A stretch of DNA of 64,000 nucleotides, from assembly GCA_019914995.1 (NCBI GenBank), contig CM034126.1:10173001-10237000 (forward strand), given 5' to 3'. A program made the position numbers and the translations under genes. The stretch's first letter is position 1. Each line of letters starts with the position of its first letter. Below the pieces are notes generated by a model. It was not told where the DNA came from and did not search any database. It saw only the letters and a program-made list of their open reading frames with translations. Source of the stretch: Acanthochlamys bracteata. Taxonomy: Eukaryota > Streptophyta > Magnoliopsida > Pandanales > Velloziaceae. Positions 60,292 to 64,000 of the stretch are shown piece by piece.

Positions 60292-63200
60292 ACATATAAT
60301 ATATATAGAGTGCATGACTATCTAAGTTAAGAAACTATCTAGTTAGAGTAGAACTCTAATACATCTATTTCAATATTTAGAATGTACTCAAGCCTACAAT
60401 TGTGTTGATTTTTCTGCAATATCAACTCAAGATAGGAGGGGTGAATTGAGTTAACAAAATAAAAATTATCGTAAAAAAAATGTTACTACCGACAACATGT
60501 TTTCAGCCGGCTGTGAGTAAGCTTATATTCTGCAGACAGACAGTCACAATATATATATATATATATATTTGTTGTGACTATCTATGTTAAGATTAGAGTA
60601 CTCGGAGTATTTATGTGATTCGGCAACTCTTTTGTCTACATCAACGGGTGCTTTATCAAAAAAGTCAAAACTTCATTAGACTTTTAACAAGCTACGCAAA
60701 CAAAAAACAAAGTGTTTTAGCAGGCACACTTACTCTTAAGGGTTTCTTCACCAAAACAACCATTCCCAGCCTACTGGATAATCTAATCCCTCTGGCTGAC
60801 AACTTAGTCTTATTATAAAGTTTAAGAACTTTCTCCAAACTCCAACCGAGCTCCTTTACCAAGTTCACCTAGCACTCTAACACATGTTTACAAGTGACTT
60901 AAAAAAAATAAGTTTGAGCACAAGATCTATATAAAAAAAATGAGTAATTTTAAAATTTTCAGTTGAAAGATCAAATTTGTTGCTAAGGATGATGCTCAAT
61001 AAGTGACGGGCAGCAATATGAATTTCTTTTGCTTAAGAGAGTCGATGTAGTGCAATCTTATTTTTGAACTTTTGCTCATTGTGTGTCTCTCTATCTCTCT
61101 GAGTCTTTGTTCTTCGGCTTCTCTTCTTATAGAGTTTTCTTTTCTTATAGGTAGGTTCTTCCCGTTAGAAAAATATTCGCTAGTTTCTCTAACCAGTGGC
61201 AGACTTTTGAAGATATAGATGAATATTTGTGCAGTGGTTAATCAATTGCTTTACGACTTTATTTTGGCTATTCTAGTGCAAGTCTTTCCTTGTCATTAGA
61301 TGCAGCAAATAAAGTAATTCAAAAACTCCCGCATGCAGTCTTGAGTTATTTTAGCTGAATTGTGTTTTTCAAAATTCTCTAGCTGAGTTGGCTTCTCTTG
61401 GTTTGCTGCTTCTTATTAAGTTGACTAATTCAAATGAGGTGGACTTCAATAGCGTGACTCTGCTTCGTTACTTATTGCTGTGTTTAGTGGGTCTTCATGG
61501 TCATCTAGCAATCTGTATACTTAAACTTATTCTTCAATAGTATGATGGATCAATATAGTTCAGTTCTGTAATAGTAACAAGATAGTAGATTTGTTGAATG
61601 ATATCACTTTGTAATTAAATTCATGATTTCTTTTTAGAAGAAAATCGAAATCTGCATGTTGAAGCATTTCTATTGTTAGGAAAGCATGATTCTAATGATA
61701 CTTTGCATTATATTCTTTTTCTTCTCTTGTTATAATTTAATGATTCTTGATATAAACTTGTAGCTAATATGTTCCTCAGTGAGACTTCAAGATTTTGCTT
61801 CAAATAGATGATGAATTCTTGATTGAATTATATCTGAAAAGTTATTCCAACAATGGCTGATTCTGCTCCTTATTTACTGAATTTTCATCTATCATTTCAC
61901 GATTTTTTTAAGTTTATATTGATCGTCACTTGATGTGTTATTCAATCAATCTTATAGTATGCATATTGGTCTGTCTCTGATAAAAAGTTGAAGCTCAAAG
62001 GGAATCGGCATTATACTTGAAATTACTTTTGAAAATTGAACGATTATCACAATTTTCGAATTCTTTTCTATCTAGTGAGTAGTATGGAAGTAACCGACTA
62101 TCAAGTCCTCTGTATTCTGTTTACGATGCTCTGTTGTCATACTTAGCTATTTGATCTATGTAGCAGTGAGATATCAATCAAGTAGCCGGCTGTTTAGTAG
62201 CTGAAGTTTATAGTTGCTGTCTGTGCTATATTCTCTGGCTACTATTCATGAGCCTTTGAAGAAATTCTATATATAGATAGCAAGTAGGTAGCTGATTATT
62301 AAATGGCTATCTGTAAAAGTCCTATAAATATCTTATTGTCTTATAGATGAAATGATAAATCTTGTTTGTAAAGTCTTGCAGAACTTAATTCAAGTCATTA
62401 GTTTATCTAATTCATAAATTATAATTTTTAATCATTATTATCATCAAAATCAATATCGAGATTCTAACAAATGGGATCAATTAGAATGGATATTGTAAAC
62501 ATGCTTGTGAGTGGAGACACTAACAAATTTTTAAGCATGTTTATATGGACATTTTAACCATGTGGTTGTATTTAATTGAAGATGTGCCAGAGAATGTCTA
62601 TAATTAATAAACCTTTTCTAAGATTAAATTTTTTGTTGTACATACTTCTTATTTTAAACAGCAAGTTAATTTTTTATGAGGGCTTTAGTGGATGATGAAT
62701 CTTTCTTCCTTACGATTTTGTGGTAGTTCATAATGGATGGAAAGCCTTATCCTTTTAGAGGTGGAGAGAAGAGTTTGCATAATTACAAATATGGGTCTTG
62801 GTGAGAATATCTACACGCTTTCAAAAGGCATTCTTAGTAAGAAATTTCCATTTCCCTCTTGCTAACACCCATTAGTGATTTTTCTTTTATTTTCCTTCAA
62901 TTGACCTAAACTTGGTTCTGAGCAAGTAGTCCTACATGTCGTTAGCAGCTTGGGTCTATTAAGGAGAGAATATCGGAGAAGCTGATCAAGAAAAAATTTC
63001 ACTACAAAATTTGGCTCATACATTAGAAAGTCTAATCTAATAGATTTTAAAATTCTCTAATATAAGAATCCCATTTCATATTATTTTTATAAATATGTGT
63101 GACTGAGCTAACACATTTATAACTAACAAGGTCTGTTGTAACTGCAGGTGTTGAGCTCCATTGATGTTTACGAATATTCTTTTAGTTCTCTATCAACTTA

Positions 63201-63628
63201 GAAATGAAAATTCATCTTGCTACCGATATCTTTGGAGACTTAGGTTGTTTACTGTAGGATCGACTTTCTCATTTGTTTACTGGGTATGCCAACAAATTCC
63301 TTAAGTTACCAGTTTTCTTGTTCAATGCAACTCATTTTTTGGATTATCTCAACCATCTGGTGGAGCCAAACAATTGGAAGGGGTTAATTTAGAGCCTCCT
63401 TTTTGCACATGCTATGTCATATTGCATTAGGCATTTCGATCTTACTTGTACTGGACAAGAATTTAGTCATGCGTTGTTAACTCTTAGTGCACTATACGTA
63501 CATAGAATTTGCTTAGAAATACCAACTAATAGATTTCTGCTTGCAGGTACTCACGTGTATATGGATGTACATGTATAGACTTGCATATATAGATAGATAC
63601 ATATCTACATGCATCTAAGCTCATGTCA
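60292..63628. other. Gene-free repeat-like intergenic DNA
   Basis: No coding frame or RNA gene is supported over 3.3 kb. The part 60,290-61,150 contains phrases common in dicot dispersed repeats (AGGAGGGGTGAATTGAGTT, GTGATTCGGCAACTC) and an (AT)n run at about 60549-60570, so it is probably retroelement-derived. From 61,200 to 63,600 the DNA is AT-rich and unremarkable. Confidence 0.4.
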
Positions 63629-63941
63629 TTGAATTGTCCCAGATTATTTATTTGTTAAGTTGGATGGCGTTTGACATTCTAACCTCTTGAGTTAGCTTGT
63701 GGTATTAAGTTTACCTAAAACCTTTCTAATGTGGGATCAGAATGGACCTTACGTGAAAATTGGTCCATAATGGAGATGGTCCTATTGTTGAATTATGCCG
63801 GTCCCTATACGCTATGTATAAGGAGGGCGTTGAATTGTCCTAAATTGCTTATTTGCTAAGCTGGATGGTTGTGTATATGAATTTAGACTCTCACTTTTTG
63901 AGCTAGCTGTTGGAGTTGAGTTATGTCCAAGACCTTTCTAA
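63629..63941. repeat. Direct repeat near the right edge
   Basis: A unit of about 102 bp at 63629-63730 (TTGAATTGTCCCAGATTATT, then TTGTTAAGTTGGATGG, ending ACCTTTCTAAT) recurs at 63830-63941 (TTGAATTGTCCTAAATTGCT, then TTGCTAAGCTGGATGG, ending GACCTTTCTAAC). The motif style resembles LTR or TRIM sequence from dicots, but no element ends can be fixed inside the window. Confidence 0.65.
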
Positions 63942-64000
63942 CACATACATCATTCATGCATATAATAGAAGAGAATATTAGCAACATATTCAGGAACGTT

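Overview
This is a 64-kb piece of a plant nuclear genome, almost certainly a eudicot. The genes have many short exons with canonical GT..AG introns, the intergenic DNA is strongly AT-rich, and the products match plant-specific or plant-type families. Every gene model below was assembled by eye from splice sites and from remembered family sequences. No database was searched.

Six protein-coding genes can be supported. From left to right they are: (1) a single-exon GATL-type family GT8 glycosyltransferase (minus, 2014-3051); (2) a 20-exon fatty acid amide hydrolase (FAAH, minus, 3983-18433); (3) the 12-kDa signal peptidase complex subunit SPCS1/SPC12 (plus, coding exon 20347-20631), head-to-head with FAAH; (4) an 18-exon mitochondrial NAD-malic enzyme of the NAD-ME2 (beta) type (minus, 22501-34399); (5) an 11-exon tetraspanin of the TETRASPANIN-10 type (plus, 37621-42619); (6) a 13-exon SAC9-type phosphoinositide phosphatase (minus, 44893-56825). 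Exon lengths sum to whole reading frames for FAAH (608 aa), NAD-ME (611 aa) and TET10 (267 aa). SAC9 has exactly one base too many, in exon 10. It shifts the frame and would remove about 320 C-terminal residues unless it is a sequencing error.

The genes are unrelated housekeeping or signalling genes (cell-wall glycan synthesis, N-acylethanolamine turnover, ER signal-peptide removal, mitochondrial malate decarboxylation, a membrane scaffold, phosphoinositide turnover). They do not form a pathway cluster. The only shared control region likely is the roughly 0.3-kb FAAH/SPCS1 divergent promoter.

Introns and spacers carry most of the interesting structure. There are two 5'-truncated RTE-type LINE tails, one with a 26-bp target-site duplication, and a solo LTR in a FAAH intron. 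Several MITE-like elements are present, including one of 1.07 kb with about 150-bp inverted repeats inside a TET10 intron. Local tandem duplications include a 76-bp one that copied half of FAAH exon 6 into the neighbouring intron. The right end (57-64 kb) is a gene-free repeat field with PIF/Harbinger transposase fragments, a decayed Copia-type retroelement and duplicated repeat blocks. I found no evidence for a wholly new biological system. The best leads are the SAC9 frameshift, an unidentified coding-like segment in NAD-ME intron 1, and the exon-6 duplication.
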